Part shown: positions 29,549 through 38,491 of the stretch, one piece after another
How the letters are laid out: each line of letters begins with the position of its first letter
Position numbering within the stretch: position 1 is the first letter of the stretch
From: Cymbomonas tetramitiformis
Taxonomy: Eukaryota > Chlorophyta > Pyramimonadophyceae > Pyramimonadales > Pyramimonadaceae
Direction of reading: 5' to 3'
NCBI GenBank assembly: GCA_001247695.2
Contig: LGRX02014713.1
Coordinates: 7,614-53,630 of the forward strand
DNA length: 46,017 bases
The notes under the pieces: generated by a model
What the model saw: only the letters and a program-made list of their open reading frames with translations
Told to the model about the DNA's origin: nothing
Databases searched by the model: none
Program-made: the position numbers and the translations under genes

Positions 29549-30294
29549 TCGTATCGCTCTCTGGGCACGCCTCTCTGCCCTTTGCTGATCCTGACGGTCA
29601 GTCTTGGATTCCGTTGCTACCTTTCTGGTGGAGAAGAGATACTGGTGTGAAGGCTCTTTTCACTCCACACTTCCCAGCTTACCAGTACGGATGAATCCGT
29701 CCCTGGCCTCACCTTTCAGTGCTTTGCTCTAAGTAGCAATCACTGCCAGGATAATCTCGTCCACGACTGGTGAGCAAGGTTCCATCTGTGACCCGGTCTT
29801 ATATTGGCTCTCCCAGATGTCCAGCAAGGTTGCCTCTGCCCTTAGTGTCTCTGGTCCACGCAGTAAGTCAGCAGAACGCCAGCATGAGTCAAGTGACCAC
29901 AAAGAATGCTGTCGTGATGGTGCCCACTGACAGTCCTGTTTCGCTCCACGCCTTCAGGCGTACCAGTACGGATGAATCCGTCCCTGGCTTTACCGTCTGG
30001 TGCTTTGCTCCAGCAGGATGTCACTTCCCGAAATAGCCCAGTACATAATTCTCAACGCTGCAATCATGTTCGCAAAATTAGCAACTGGTTCTGCTGTGAC
30101 CGCTGTCGCTGTACTTCGCAAGACTGGTGAACTTCGAGTGTCGCAACAGCCTGCTTCACTCAACCTCTTCCAAGGCTTACCAGTACGGATAAATCCGTCC
30201 CTGGCATCACCATTCAGAGGTCTCGTTCTTCAGGACTGCTGTTGAACTCTCAGCATTACAGACGACATGTCTGTAATAAGGCACATTTTTGTTT
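29549..30294 (-). other. Element leader with three spaced hairpin repeats
   Basis: On the plus strand ACCAGTACGGATGAATCCGT-CCCTGG occurs at ~29681, ~29962 and (with one change, GATAAATCC) ~30179. Each holds the stem ACGGAT..ATCCGT; copies 1 and 2 are also followed by a GTGCTTTGCT-like word. In the sense RNA these are three similar hairpins in the 5' leader, spaced ~280 and ~217 nt apart. This is the usual place for packaging or dimerisation signals. No standard tRNA primer site (TGG...) is seen next to A1. Confidence 0.65.
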
Positions 30295-30678
30295 TGAAAA
30301 AGACTGTTAATTACAGTTCTGACGCAGTCGCACAAGGACAAGTCCACAAATGTATATCTTTACAAGCAGAAGAATACTGTATCTTACTAATTATCTCATA
30401 ACACTGCTGTTTTCGCGGTCTTAAGCGAGTCCTGGCTATTCTCGGAATCACTGTTACGAAGGCAAAACAAAAATGAGCGTCTGGCTCACCCTGCTACGCC
30501 GCCCCACTTATTCTCGCTATCTCCAAACAAGTGTAACACCCATCCGTATTTCCGTATCTCGTCACTGTCATAACTCCTCGCGCGTATCGTACTGCGCGTG
30601 TCATACGTTCGTCACAGAGACTGCTACAGCAAGTGTCACAACCCGGCTGAGGTACACGATAAGCCGTGGTTTGTGACA
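30295..30678 (-). repeat. Terminal repeat A1 (384 bp)
   Basis: The sense 5' end of the gypsy-type element. It is identical, as far as read, to A2 (15344-15727), and no B repeat is attached. ATTC follows at 30679-30682. Confidence 0.9.
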
Positions 30679-30712
30679 ATTCGAAAAGGAGAAAGTGGCC
30701 GTGGGCTGTCAT
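30679..30712 (-). pseudogene. First codons of array gene B, cut off by the insertion
   Basis: The ATG is at 30712-30710. Eleven codons (MTAHGHFLLFE) run up to the element edge at 30679. The reading frame resumes at 15115 after skipping one ATTC copy. The position matches the first 11 residues of paralogues A (MADTHYVLFGI) and C (MPDYYIVLFRF). Confidence 0.8.
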
Positions 30713-30732
30713 CAGGCGGGTGGCTCTCAGAA

Positions 30733-30814
30733 TGGTAGGAGGTGGCAGGGGTGGCACGATGGTGAGCGAAAGCAAGAAATGAAGGCTGAGTAAGAGGTAT
30801 TGAGCTTTTATACC
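30733..30814 (-). promoter_or_regulatory. Shared TATA promoter module, copy c (gene B)
   Basis: TATA at 30806-30812 on the minus strand, then CTTCATTTCTTGCTTTCGCT, CACCATCGTGCCACCCCTGC and CACCTCCTACCAT, about 95 bp before the gene B ATG. The stop codon of gene C (30815-30817) is 3 bp from the TATA box. Confidence 0.8.
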
Positions 30815-31410
30815 TTAGTCGGAGTCGGAGGACAGCAACTCTGGGATTTCGGTATCATCGGTATCCTGCCAGAACTCGCAACTCGCGCGGTCGACACATA
30901 TGTATCGATGTGGGTAAGTCACTCGCATAACAAGTGAATCTGACCTTCCGCAATCATCGCAACAGGGCCGGTCGTATACACGATCATAGACGAATTCGTT
31001 ACCATCAGCGTCATAGTCAAGGAGGTTGCGAAACCAACCGTTGCACCAGGCCCAATGGTGATCATATAACCATCGTCGGTGGAGTTCGTTAAAACTGCGA
31101 TACAAATTCATACCGGAAATCCAACTAGTCCGATTAAAGTAGGACGCCTCATTGACTCTTAAGCCGCCGACGTCGTCGTTCACAATTCTCCGAGGATGAA
31201 AAAAAACCGCGCAAGTGTCACAGGAAACACAATGATTTCTGAGGTAAATGTGCCAGGGATATCGGGGCATGTAATGCGTACTCGTGTTTCAAGGGCCCAC
31301 AGAAATCGTTCTTCTACCCATGCGTGCAAAAAGCATTCCTCGCGGGAACGGCGTCTTTCCCGGATGGCGGGAAGCACAAAACGGAAAAGGACAATGTAGT
31401 AGTCTGGCAT
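30815..31410 (-). CDS. Array gene C, Trp/Arg-rich family protein, in two frames
   Basis: The ATG at 31410 is 85 bp from the TATA box of module d. The first frame reads MPDYYIVLFRFVLPAIRERR, then REECFLHAWVEERFLWALE and VFPVTLARFF. A TTTTTTTT run at ~31200-31207 coincides with the change to the -1 frame, where the protein continues VFFHPRRIVNDD, FNELHRRWLYDHHWAWCNGW, CCDDCGRSD, YICVDRASCEFW and an acidic tail to the stop at 30815. Cysteines CCDDC...CVDRASC could bind zinc. A -1 slip on T8 (U UUU UUC type) would fuse the two frames into a ~200 aa protein. A 1-nt indel is the simpler alternative. Function unknown. Confidence 0.65.
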
Positions 31411-31426
31411 CTGGGTGTGTCGCTCA

Positions 31427-31500
31427 CTGGTAGGAGGTGGGGTCTATCGTGAGCGAAAGCGAGAAATGAATGCTGATGAAGAGATAGGCAGGCTTTATAA
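31427..31500 (-). promoter_or_regulatory. Shared TATA promoter module, copy d (gene C)
   Basis: TATAAA at 31494-31499 (minus strand), then GCCTGCCTATCTCTTCATCA, CATTTCTCGCTTTCGCTCAC, GATAGACCCCACCTCCTACC. Nearly identical to copy f at 42313-42388; a subtype distinct from a, b and c. Confidence 0.8.
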
Positions 31501-31923
31501 TGCGTGACATTTTACATACCAACGTAAGACATGTTACATAAAAAGTACAAATCTCACCCTACTATTGTCAAAAGGTCATCTCACAATGACACAACCTCGT
31601 TGCATATCGAAGACTATGTGTTATTCTTATTGTTATTATTCTACGTGCGCCTCTTCAAAGTAGCCAATGCACCGCGATGTGTGTGCGAGGAGCTTGGTGT
31701 CATCATCTGCGGGCACACGGAATGCACAGGCGGATTAGAATTTGTGGCTAGGATGATAGCAAGGCAATCCTGCCCAAGAAAGACATATACCTGGTCATCA
31801 ATCGAGATTGTCGGGGTGAAAATTCGGGTGACTCTGCAGTTTTAACAGATGGCGGCCAAGGCGTGTCAGACGAAAACGGGGACGGATTGGTTCTAACTCC
31901 AAGGCTCGACGCCACACGGGGTC
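31501..31923. other. Flank between module d and the Penelope-like element
   Basis: A plus-strand frame (31531-31845, 104 codons) and several minus-strand frames overlap here. The minus strand may hold the 3' part of array gene E, which was cut by the element at 41378, but no clean homology supports this. Confidence 0.3.
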
Positions 31924-32653
31924 GTTATAAAAAATAAATTTTCGCTGTAATACGGTATGTGCTCGAAAGCTGCACGTAGTAGTGTGGTGTAATAAGTACG
32001 ACCGCAGTGACGGCTCGAAAATAACAAGTCAGAACAAGTAGCTTTTGCAATAACAGTTGTGATAAAGTCGTGCTGAGATAATAATATAAAAACCAAAATA
32101 CTCTGTACAAATAACGATATGAAATACCGGAGCTAATGCTGGCTACTCATAAGCTTTTCGGTTTGAGCCACAAACCTTCCTCAGTGAGCTTTGCAGGAAC
32201 TAAAAAGTCAGTCCCAATGTTGGCTTAGTATGATGCGAAGAACCAAGCTACTGTTGACCATAGTGATAAGATGTACAGTCACAGGCAGTTGGGATACACT
32301 CCGATTTCTCTCTAGGCGAGCTGGCAAATAATTTTTCAAGCAGTTATGCCGTCATAGTCAGATAGCCTAGCACCATACAAAACTCAAAAGCAACTGGGTT
32401 GTCACCAAGGCAGTGAGCTGGAGAGTCTCAGTCAAATGTCTCACGTAATAAGTTCTAAAAATCTTCCACGCTTTTGTAATACAAAGTGACAAAAGTGTCT
32501 TACGTAAAAACTTCTGAAAAACTGCCACGAGTGTGTAAGACAGTTTGAAATTCTCAACATAAAAGAAAGTAAAAGATAGTAGTCCCCATAAAAACTGAAC
32601 CAAGTCTCACCCAGGACTCACCAACCAGGATCACTACCCCAGTGCACCGGCCC
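31924..32653 (-). repeat. Left (3') direct repeat of the Penelope-like element
   Basis: Starts GTTATAAAAAATAAATTTTC and ends GTGCACCGGCCC on the plus strand. Same orientation as 40647-41377. Confidence 0.9.
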
Positions 32654-32798
32654 GTAGGCCCCTCATTTTCCACCCCACCAGTGCAGACCCAACACAGCCC
32701 CCACTTCACTGCATCACCCACCGCCCTCCGCCGTCCCGCCAGGTGTCTGCCCCATTCCTTCCATAAATCAACACTACATTTCTCTTCTCCATTGTCAC

Positions 32799-34493
32799 TC
32801 ACAGCCGAAGACCACACTTCTCCATTCGTCGTAGGAGACGGCGCCAGAACCCATCAGGAGAGCGGGACACCATCCTCTCGAGTGCCTCAAAGAGCCAACC
32901 CTGCGGGTAGCTTTGCCATCGAAGCTCACGGAGAACATCAATCACGGCCGCTGCCTTCAAGCCGTCATTCGAGCAGTGTCTCTCCACCCGGTACAAAGCA
33001 TTAACGGTACTCGCCATTTTCTGAACTCTACTGCAATCGGAAAAGTATGAGACGAACGGGAAAAAGAGAAGGCTTCCCCGCTTCGTCACACCAGCCTGCA
33101 CATTTTTAGTGACCATTTTTGTGCTCACGCCGCCAGAGTCAACTGTCAACTGCATCCCGCAGAACACCCAAGTGAGCCCATCGGAGGTCAGTTCAACCGT
33201 CATCCCGTCAGGGTAGCACGCCTCAAGATAGCCCGTAAAGATTCTCCTCATCGCTTCCCGCCCCGCAGAGTCTCCGCCACGGTCCCAAGCCACCAAGAGT
33301 GTGCAATCGTCCATAAGCCGTGTGCCAAGGATCTTCGCGCCCGATAGCCGCCGGTCCGCCCCCAGAGACATCATCCACTGCATCTCTCCAAAGACACAGA
33401 CACACTGTGCTAAGCCAGGGCTCGCGCCGCCACCGATCCCGATACCGCTAGTCTGCCGAACCAGAGTGCCAGCCACACAAAGGTACCCATTGTCTAGGAT
33501 AAAACGAACGCCCGCCAAGATCTGAGCAGGTGTCATTCTTACCGCAACACGTCTGGGTGTACCCGCCTCATACCAATCGACGCCTTTCCTGCCTCTCGTG
33601 CTAACGAGCAAACCCGGCCTGTCGCCCATCGCCATTCTCACCACAAATTCTGTCGCCTGCAGGAGAACCGTGTGTTGCAGCATCACGTACATTTCTTTCA
33701 CGTCGAAGCTTGCCGCCATCACAGTGTCACCCTTGCCGATCGCCGAATTAAACTGCCCGAGCCGACCCGAAATTTCCTGCGTAGCCGCCACGTTAAAGTG
33801 TCCACCAAGCTGGCCGATCAAGAAGCACAAGGCCCGCCCCACCCTGTTCTGCAACATCCTGTCAGGTGCATTAAAACATGGCACGACGGGTCGGCGTTTC
33901 TCACATAGGGAGGCATCTTTATGCTTCACCATCAGGTAAAGAACACCAAAAGAGCCATCGAGGAAGAACGTCGCCACCTGATCCAGACCCGCCGCCTTAT
34001 ACCGGAGCTTCATTTGCCGAACCACCTCTGCGCTGTCAAACTCAACGAGAGAGTAGTTGCCTCCATCCCGCTCAGCACGAAGCCACTCCTGGTAGACGGA
34101 AAGGCAAACCCCGAAGCCGACTGCCACATTCCTGTCAAGGACCCCCCGAGCTAAGCCAGGCATCCCGTTCAGCAGCCTCCAAAATTCTGTCACCGGTGGG
34201 ATCACTTCCGTCGAGTCCTCTGACTGGTATGCCAACTCCGCATCATGCACCGCCGTCATTAGCTTCCCCCCCAGGCTGTTAAGCAGGAGGCCCGCCGCCA
34301 CTCCCCCTTTCATCAAAACTCGGAATCGCTCAAGGACCCGCCGCTCCTCCTCGAACGCCCGGACCTGCGGCCTCGCCTGGGCTGCCGCCTGCCAACAGAA
34401 TTCAACTCCCCAGTCCGCCGAGTATGTCACCCCCGCATCACTCACCGCCGATCCGAACGCTCCTGACACCCGAGCCAACCCCTGCTGTGTCAC
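32799..34493 (-). CDS. Penelope-like reverse transcriptase core
   Basis: 564 codons from a GTG; the same frame is open upstream to a TAG at 34521-34523, so this is probably the continuation of the preceding ORF. Motif A is ASFDVKEMYVMLQH (Asp264). Motif B is QTSGIGIGGGASPGLAQ (~345-360), like the Q..G..MG...SP.LAN pattern of Penelope-like and telomerase-related RTs. Motif C is RLMDDCTLLV (Asp395, Asp396), with Leu-Met in place of the usual Tyr/Phe-x. All three catalytic aspartates are present, so activity is possible. No GIY-YIG follows the RT; that domain is in a separate upstream ORF. Confidence 0.75.
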   Translation of the reverse strand: MTQQGLARVSGAFGSAVSDAGVTYSADWGVEFCWQAAAQARPQVRAFEEERRVLERFRVLMKGGVAAGLLLNSLGGKLMTAVHDAELAYQSEDSTEVIPPVTEFWRLLNGMPGLARGVLDRNVAVGFGVCLSVYQEWLRAERDGGNYSLVEFDSAEVVRQMKLRYKAAGLDQVATFFLDGSFGVLYLMVKHKDASLCEKRRPVVPCFNAPDRMLQNRVGRALCFLIGQLGGHFNVAATQEISGRLGQFNSAIGKGDTVMAASFDVKEMYVMLQHTVLLQATEFVVRMAMGDRPGLLVSTRGRKGVDWYEAGTPRRVAVRMTPAQILAGVRFILDNGYLCVAGTLVRQTSGIGIGGGASPGLAQCVCVFGEMQWMMSLGADRRLSGAKILGTRLMDDCTLLVAWDRGGDSAGREAMRRIFTGYLEACYPDGMTVELTSDGLTWVFCGMQLTVDSGGVSTKMVTKNVQAGVTKRGSLLFFPFVSYFSDCSRVQKMASTVNALYRVERHCSNDGLKAAAVIDVLRELRWQSYPQGWLFEALERMVSRSPDGFWRRLLRRMEKCGLRL

Positions 34494-34520
34494 CGGCCGG
34501 TGTTTCGCGGCCGCGCGGTT

Positions 34521-35597
34521 CTAAATCAGCAGTATGCTCACGTCGAACTTAGCACCGGTTGAGCGATCCTTAAAACCCAAGGCACTCTGCGGCGCAAGAA
34601 AAGCGAACTTCTTCTTCTTCAGAATACAAACCAGCTCGACGCCCTCTCTTTCATCCCAGCGTTCCCAATACGGGCACACCAGCACAACACGGCACGGTTT
34701 ACGAGTAGAACGAGCAGAAAAGAGAGCGTGATCAATACACTTTTGGATATGAGCAAGGGTATAAATCGGGTTTCCCAACGCACAAAGGTGCCAAAGAATA
34801 CGATAAGAGTTTTCGACTGCGCCAAAGCAAGTGTCCTCAGAATATGGAGTGCAGAAAACTGCGCTGTTAACATTCACGTCAAGAGGTGAAGCGAAAAGTT
34901 CATCGAGCAAAGAAAAGCAGAATCGGAGCGCATCCTGTTTCGTATAAGGAGTAATCCAATAGTCTTGTGTGACTAACCTCGCCCACGCCAGTAGTCTCCG
35001 CACTGCTGAGTAAAGGTGAGTCATTACAGAAACTTTCGGGTGGCCCATCGCAGTAGAGTATGCGTCTAGCCTCTTTAAAAGAAACACAAATCTGTCCCAA
35101 AGTACCTGAACAACCAAGCCAGTAGAGCCACAAATTGCAACGAAAAAAGTGTCCTCAGTCACGTTTTCAACCACAGCGTAGTGAGCTCCATCAACAGTGC
35201 ATTGCCACGGCAAAAGTTTGCGCAGCGCAGCCATTGACACCGTCTCGAAGTGGCGAAGCTGCCGTAAATAATCGGAAGTACTAGTCAGTAAAAAATCAGA
35301 AGTACCCACAGAGTGCCGGGGAGTGTCCTTAAGACTGCGGTTGAGGGCTGCAAACTTCCCATCGAGCTCAGTGGTTCGAAAGCACACGTGCCCATTACGT
35401 CGAGGCAAGTCAGGATCCAGTCTGTCACAGCGGCACTCAGCATTGTCAACGCAAAGAGACACAGAGGAAAGATTACAAAATATGTCACGCAGCTTCTGCT
35501 TTGCAGTTCTTACCACCCTGGTGCGTCGTCGTACAAAAGATCTCGTTGCGCCCTCTGGATACTTCGTGTCCACACACTGAAGGAGAAACTCTCGCAT
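34521..35597 (-). CDS. RT N-terminal region ORF (Cys motif), ending in one in-frame TAG
   Basis: 358 codons in the same frame as the RT. The TAG at 34521-34523 is followed by nine sense codons and then the RT frame, so one suppressed or mutant stop separates them. Visible features are CVDNAECRCDRLDPDLPR, a small Cys cluster, then GHVCFRTTELDG and a SDYLRQLRHFETVS helix. These fit the region that precedes the fingers in Penelope-like RTs. A Lys run (ILKKKKFAF) lies near the C-terminus. Overlaps the upstream ORF by 88 bp in a -1 frame relation. Confidence 0.6.
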   Translation of the reverse strand: MREFLLQCVDTKYPEGATRSFVRRRTRVVRTAKQKLRDIFCNLSSVSLCVDNAECRCDRLDPDLPRRNGHVCFRTTELDGKFAALNRSLKDTPRHSVGTSDFLLTSTSDYLRQLRHFETVSMAALRKLLPWQCTVDGAHYAVVENVTEDTFFVAICGSTGLVVQVLWDRFVFLLKRLDAYSTAMGHPKVSVMTHLYSAVRRLLAWARLVTQDYWITPYTKQDALRFCFSLLDELFASPLDVNVNSAVFCTPYSEDTCFGAVENSYRILWHLCALGNPIYTLAHIQKCIDHALFSARSTRKPCRVVLVCPYWERWDEREGVELVCILKKKKFAFLAPQSALGFKDRSTGAKFDVSILLI

Positions 35598-36307
35598 CGT
35601 GCTGTGCCCAAACTGTCAGGAAAAGAGACCTTACAGACATATGTCGCTCTAATCACAAAGTCGTGTACTCGATTTGCCACTGCTGACAGAGACGTTCTGA
35701 TTTTAGAAAGCTGCTGTTTCTCAACTACCGACGCCGCTGCCTGCCACAAGCGCACAATTCTGTCTAGAGTGTACCTCGGTACTCGCTTCCAGGCCTTCGC
35801 AGGTCTCCGCACCAGCTGTTTGACCTCTCGCTGCGCCCATAAATCTGACTCACTGATCTCTATGCGCGTAAATCTCAGTCTGGCATTGTCTCGCTTAAGC
35901 AGAGGGATAAGCTCGCGCAGTGAACTACGCAAACCGTCTGACTCGCCCCCCACAACCTCCACGCGCGACCGCCCATACTTCAACTTCAGGCAGGTCCAGT
36001 CAGTAAAGTTCCACGACCCTGCAGACCACTGTAAGTCCCACGAAGCCTCACAAACTGTCTCGCCTTTCGTCAGTCGTCGAAGTGCAAGGTCCAGCGCGCC
36101 ACCGTCATAGCCCTGTACCTCAGCGCTTCCATACACCCTCCGCTTCGCAGCTGTCTCTGCGCCCCGTGCTCTGTCGCGCATGCCGCGTCGACCCCCTCGA
36201 TGTCGTGACTGTCGTGCCAGCTGTCGCGGGTAGCACTTCATTTTTGTCGCATGATCTATTATTTTTGTCGCACCATGCGACACAGCAATTATATTCTGGA
36301 GCGACAA
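35510..36307 (-). CDS. Upstream ORF of the Penelope-like element, unknown
   Basis: 265 codons, basic, with a probable real start inside (RGMRDRARGAETAAKRR). Residues ~90-230 are helical and charged (LRSSLRELIPLLKRDNARLR, RRPAKAWKRVPRYTLDRIVR). The frame should pass into the 35597-34521 ORF by a -1 change near 35580-35600, since the next ORF continues without a natural start. No domain was recognised. Confidence 0.5.
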   Translation of the reverse strand: MSLQNIIAVSHGATKIIDHATKMKCYPRQLARQSRHRGGRRGMRDRARGAETAAKRRVYGSAEVQGYDGGALDLALRRLTKGETVCEASWDLQWSAGSWNFTDWTCLKLKYGRSRVEVVGGESDGLRSSLRELIPLLKRDNARLRFTRIEISESDLWAQREVKQLVRRPAKAWKRVPRYTLDRIVRLWQAAASVVEKQQLSKIRTSLSAVANRVHDFVIRATYVCKVSFPDSLGTARCESFSFSVWTRSIQRAQRDLLYDDAPGW

Positions 36308-36320
36308 AAGTGAGTACGGG

Positions 36321-36353
36321 ACTCATTATTGTCGCAGTGCGACAATAATGAGT
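36321..36353. repeat. Perfect 33 bp palindrome with TGTCGC arms
   Basis: ACTCATTATTGTCGCA-G-TGCGACAATAATGAGT. A third half-copy (CTCATTATTGTCGCAGCGACAA) follows at ~36360, and TTTTTGTCGCA words flank it on the left (36241 and 36264). This is the region just upstream of the RT-side ORFs in sense orientation and may be a promoter or protein-binding site. Confidence 0.75.
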
Positions 36354-36399
36354 AGGGGGCTCATTATTGTCGCAGCGACAAAAAGAAGACTGATATTTA

Positions 36400-38490
36400 C
36401 GGACAGATAATTTACGGAAATTATACAGCAGATTATGGACTGTAAACATAATATTACAGTTTACGGAAGAAACATATGCAAACTAACTAACAATTGGTAG
36501 GAGAATGTGCTCACGTTAGCAAAGCATGCTCGATTGTCTACTCTATATTCATTACATAACTATGCTTATACATCTTTACAATAAATGTGCAGTGCATACT
36601 ATTTCGAATGTGAAGTCAGGTATGAACAAAACAAATCCTGTAAACGATTGACTTCTAAAATCTAAAATCTAAAAGATAAGCAGGTTGCTGGGCACCGCAA
36701 CATGCATTTCGCCAGCGATAAAAGTAAAACTGAAATACCTGCACAAAGCGAACGCTAAAACGTCAGAACCAAGTGATAAGATATTGCAAACATCATAAAA
36801 ACACGCAGGCATACAAACATTCGAAGACAATAAGCAAAATAGCTCAAACTACACTCTTCACAAATTCCACACAGCAACATGCGTATCGCCAACGAGCATG
36901 AAATAGTTGAAATACCTGCACACGGTAAACGCAAACATGTCAGAAATAAGATGAACGACAAACCAACCGCACACGCAACGAGAAACAGCACACACGCGAA
37001 ACAGGCATTCAGGAATGCGAAACAGGCAGTCAGGAATGCGAAACAGGCAGTCAGGAATGCGAAACAGGCATTCAGGATATCCTGCAAAATTACAGAGAGC
37101 AAAGTCAGTGAGAGTGGTGGGACTCGAACCCACGCTGCACAATCTGTGCAGATATCGCCCTCGAAAAAAAAACACGCAGAACGAACACAAAACAGGCGCT
37201 TGAAAACAAATAGCAAATTCCTGAAGAATATCAGTCAGTGAGGGCTTGTAACAACAACAAATCCGTCGGGCAGCAGTACAGCCCGTCAGTCAGCCTCGCT
37301 ACAAGATTGCCCTCTACGAAGACATGCAAGGGGCGCCAGCAACCGAATGTTGCTGGCGGCATCGGACAAAGCGCAACAACGAACGTGACTTGTAAAACAA
37401 GGAAACGCTACTCAGCAAGGATGATGGGATTTAACCGGGAAATAGTTAGTATGCACGATACATTCAGCAGAACAAAACGGGACACAGCAGGCAACGGTGT
37501 CAGGTGCGCCGCAAAACGAAAGCTTAATGAGTTAACGTGTGAGTGAATATCTGATATGTGAAATCAGCCAGCCGCGGCCCGCGTGGGTCTCATGTCTGGA
37601 TGAAGGTAGCGAAAATTCAGAATGAAAGTTGATGACAGACACAGTGTTTCGGGTGTGTCATTCAACTGTGACACTGTAATCTTCGTCGCAAACCCATGCC
37701 ACGTCAGCATGTCTGCCAGGTGACTTTTTTTTGTCGTGTCGCAAACCCATGCCATGTCAGCATGTTGCGAAAGTCTGGAACCTGTCGCATCGCATTTGTC
37801 GCGAGGGAGCCACACTTAAGGGCTTTTTGTGGTGCAGTTTTTTAATTTACCAATATATAAATCGAAACTGATCGCGTCGCTGATTGGCTTATCCATCGTC
37901 TGCAAACCATCTCGTTTTTGTCGTGTGATCCCTTTCCCTTGTCGTCCCATATTCATGGTGCCTATCTCAGGCGCTCGCACTTCTTATTGGCGGTTATGGG
38001 CGATCAGTCCAAAACATCTCATGTAAAACACCCTGAAATCTGTAGCACGTGCGCCTTCTATAATTATACAAAAAAAACGTGCTCCTTGTACGTGCACAGT
38101 CAGCTTATGGTATTTCGCGTGTGACCCATATTCATGGAGTTTATCTAATCTCATGGCTCCTCTGATTGGCGATCAGTCGGAAATCTCTTTTATACGCCAT
38201 CTGAAATCTGTCGCGCTGATAACTTCTGCATGAATATCCATAATTCGATACTACGCCCAGGAATATTCTATGCGTCTCTGATTGGCGGCAATGCTCCACC
38301 GATTTGTATAACTCTCCTGCTTGCCATCTTAAGGTGACCGGTGTGGACTGCAATATAATTATATATGGGCGGTTACTCCCGATCTGACAGGGAAATCACA
38401 CTGTTTCCGTAAAAAAGGGCCCCAAAGGTGGACAGTTCTGGTAGTATCGTGTGCGTCGATGTCACTTTTTCCAGGAAAACCTGTTTCGCT
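36400..38490. other. Long non-coding interval inside the Penelope-like element
   Basis: No gene seen. Contents: a 21 bp tandem repeat (GAATGCGAAACAGGCAGTCAG, four copies, 36995-37080); a tRNA-like T-arm on the minus strand; two ~60 bp direct repeats (GTCGCAAACCCATGCCACGTC, 37685 and 37738); and a series of ATTGG (inverted CCAAT) units at ~37883, 37986, 38165 and 38281 with repeated CCCATATTCATGG and TGAAATCTGTCGC words. The last resembles a duplicated promoter. TTTTTTGTCG(TG)TCGC words recur throughout. Confidence 0.6.
37109..37165 (-). other. tRNA-like 3' half (T-arm with B box)
   Basis: The minus strand contains GTGGGTTCGAGTCCCAC, a perfect 5 bp T-stem with the Pol III B box GGTTCGAGTCC. 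A hairpin CTGCACA-GAT-TGTGCAG precedes it. No D-arm, A box or matching acceptor stem is visible. Probably a tRNA fragment or a SINE-type promoter relic. Confidence 0.4.
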
Positions 38491-38491
38491 C

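Larger units (their letters stand above)
15120..30678 (-). mobile_element. Ty3/gypsy-type retrotransposon with two methyltransferase-like domains and split repeats
   Basis: It is 15,559 bp, coding on the minus strand. In sense order: repeat A1, a ~750 bp leader, a Gag/protease ORF, an RT-RNase H ORF, a C5 methyltransferase plus integrase, the integrase end plus PHD plus a second MTase-like domain, a purine tract, then B1, A2 and B2. ATTC flanks both outer ends (15116-15119 and 30679-30682), the expected target duplication. A1 and A2 look identical and B1/B2 differ at about one site, so the insertion is young. Domain order RT-RH-INT places it with Ty3/gypsy. Gypsy elements with cytosine methyltransferases have been reported in charophytes, as I recall; the split repeats and the second MTase-like domain I do not recall being described. 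Confidence 0.9.

Noticed and set aside
15120..30678. DIRS/PAT element with tyrosine recombinase
   Set aside because: The repeat layout fits, but a zinc-finger DDE integrase and a target duplication are present and no tyrosine recombinase motif was seen.
32367..32603. 78-codon frame in the Penelope-like direct repeats (also 41091-41327)
   Set aside because: Conserved only because the repeats are near-identical; AT-rich translation without a domain.
35313..36110. 265-codon plus-strand frame
   Set aside because: Opposite strand of the Penelope-like N-terminal ORFs; Ser/Arg-rich shadow without motifs.
36995..37080. CRISPR-like array (four 21 bp repeats)
   Set aside because: The copies are contiguous with no spacers; a simple tandem repeat in a eukaryotic element.
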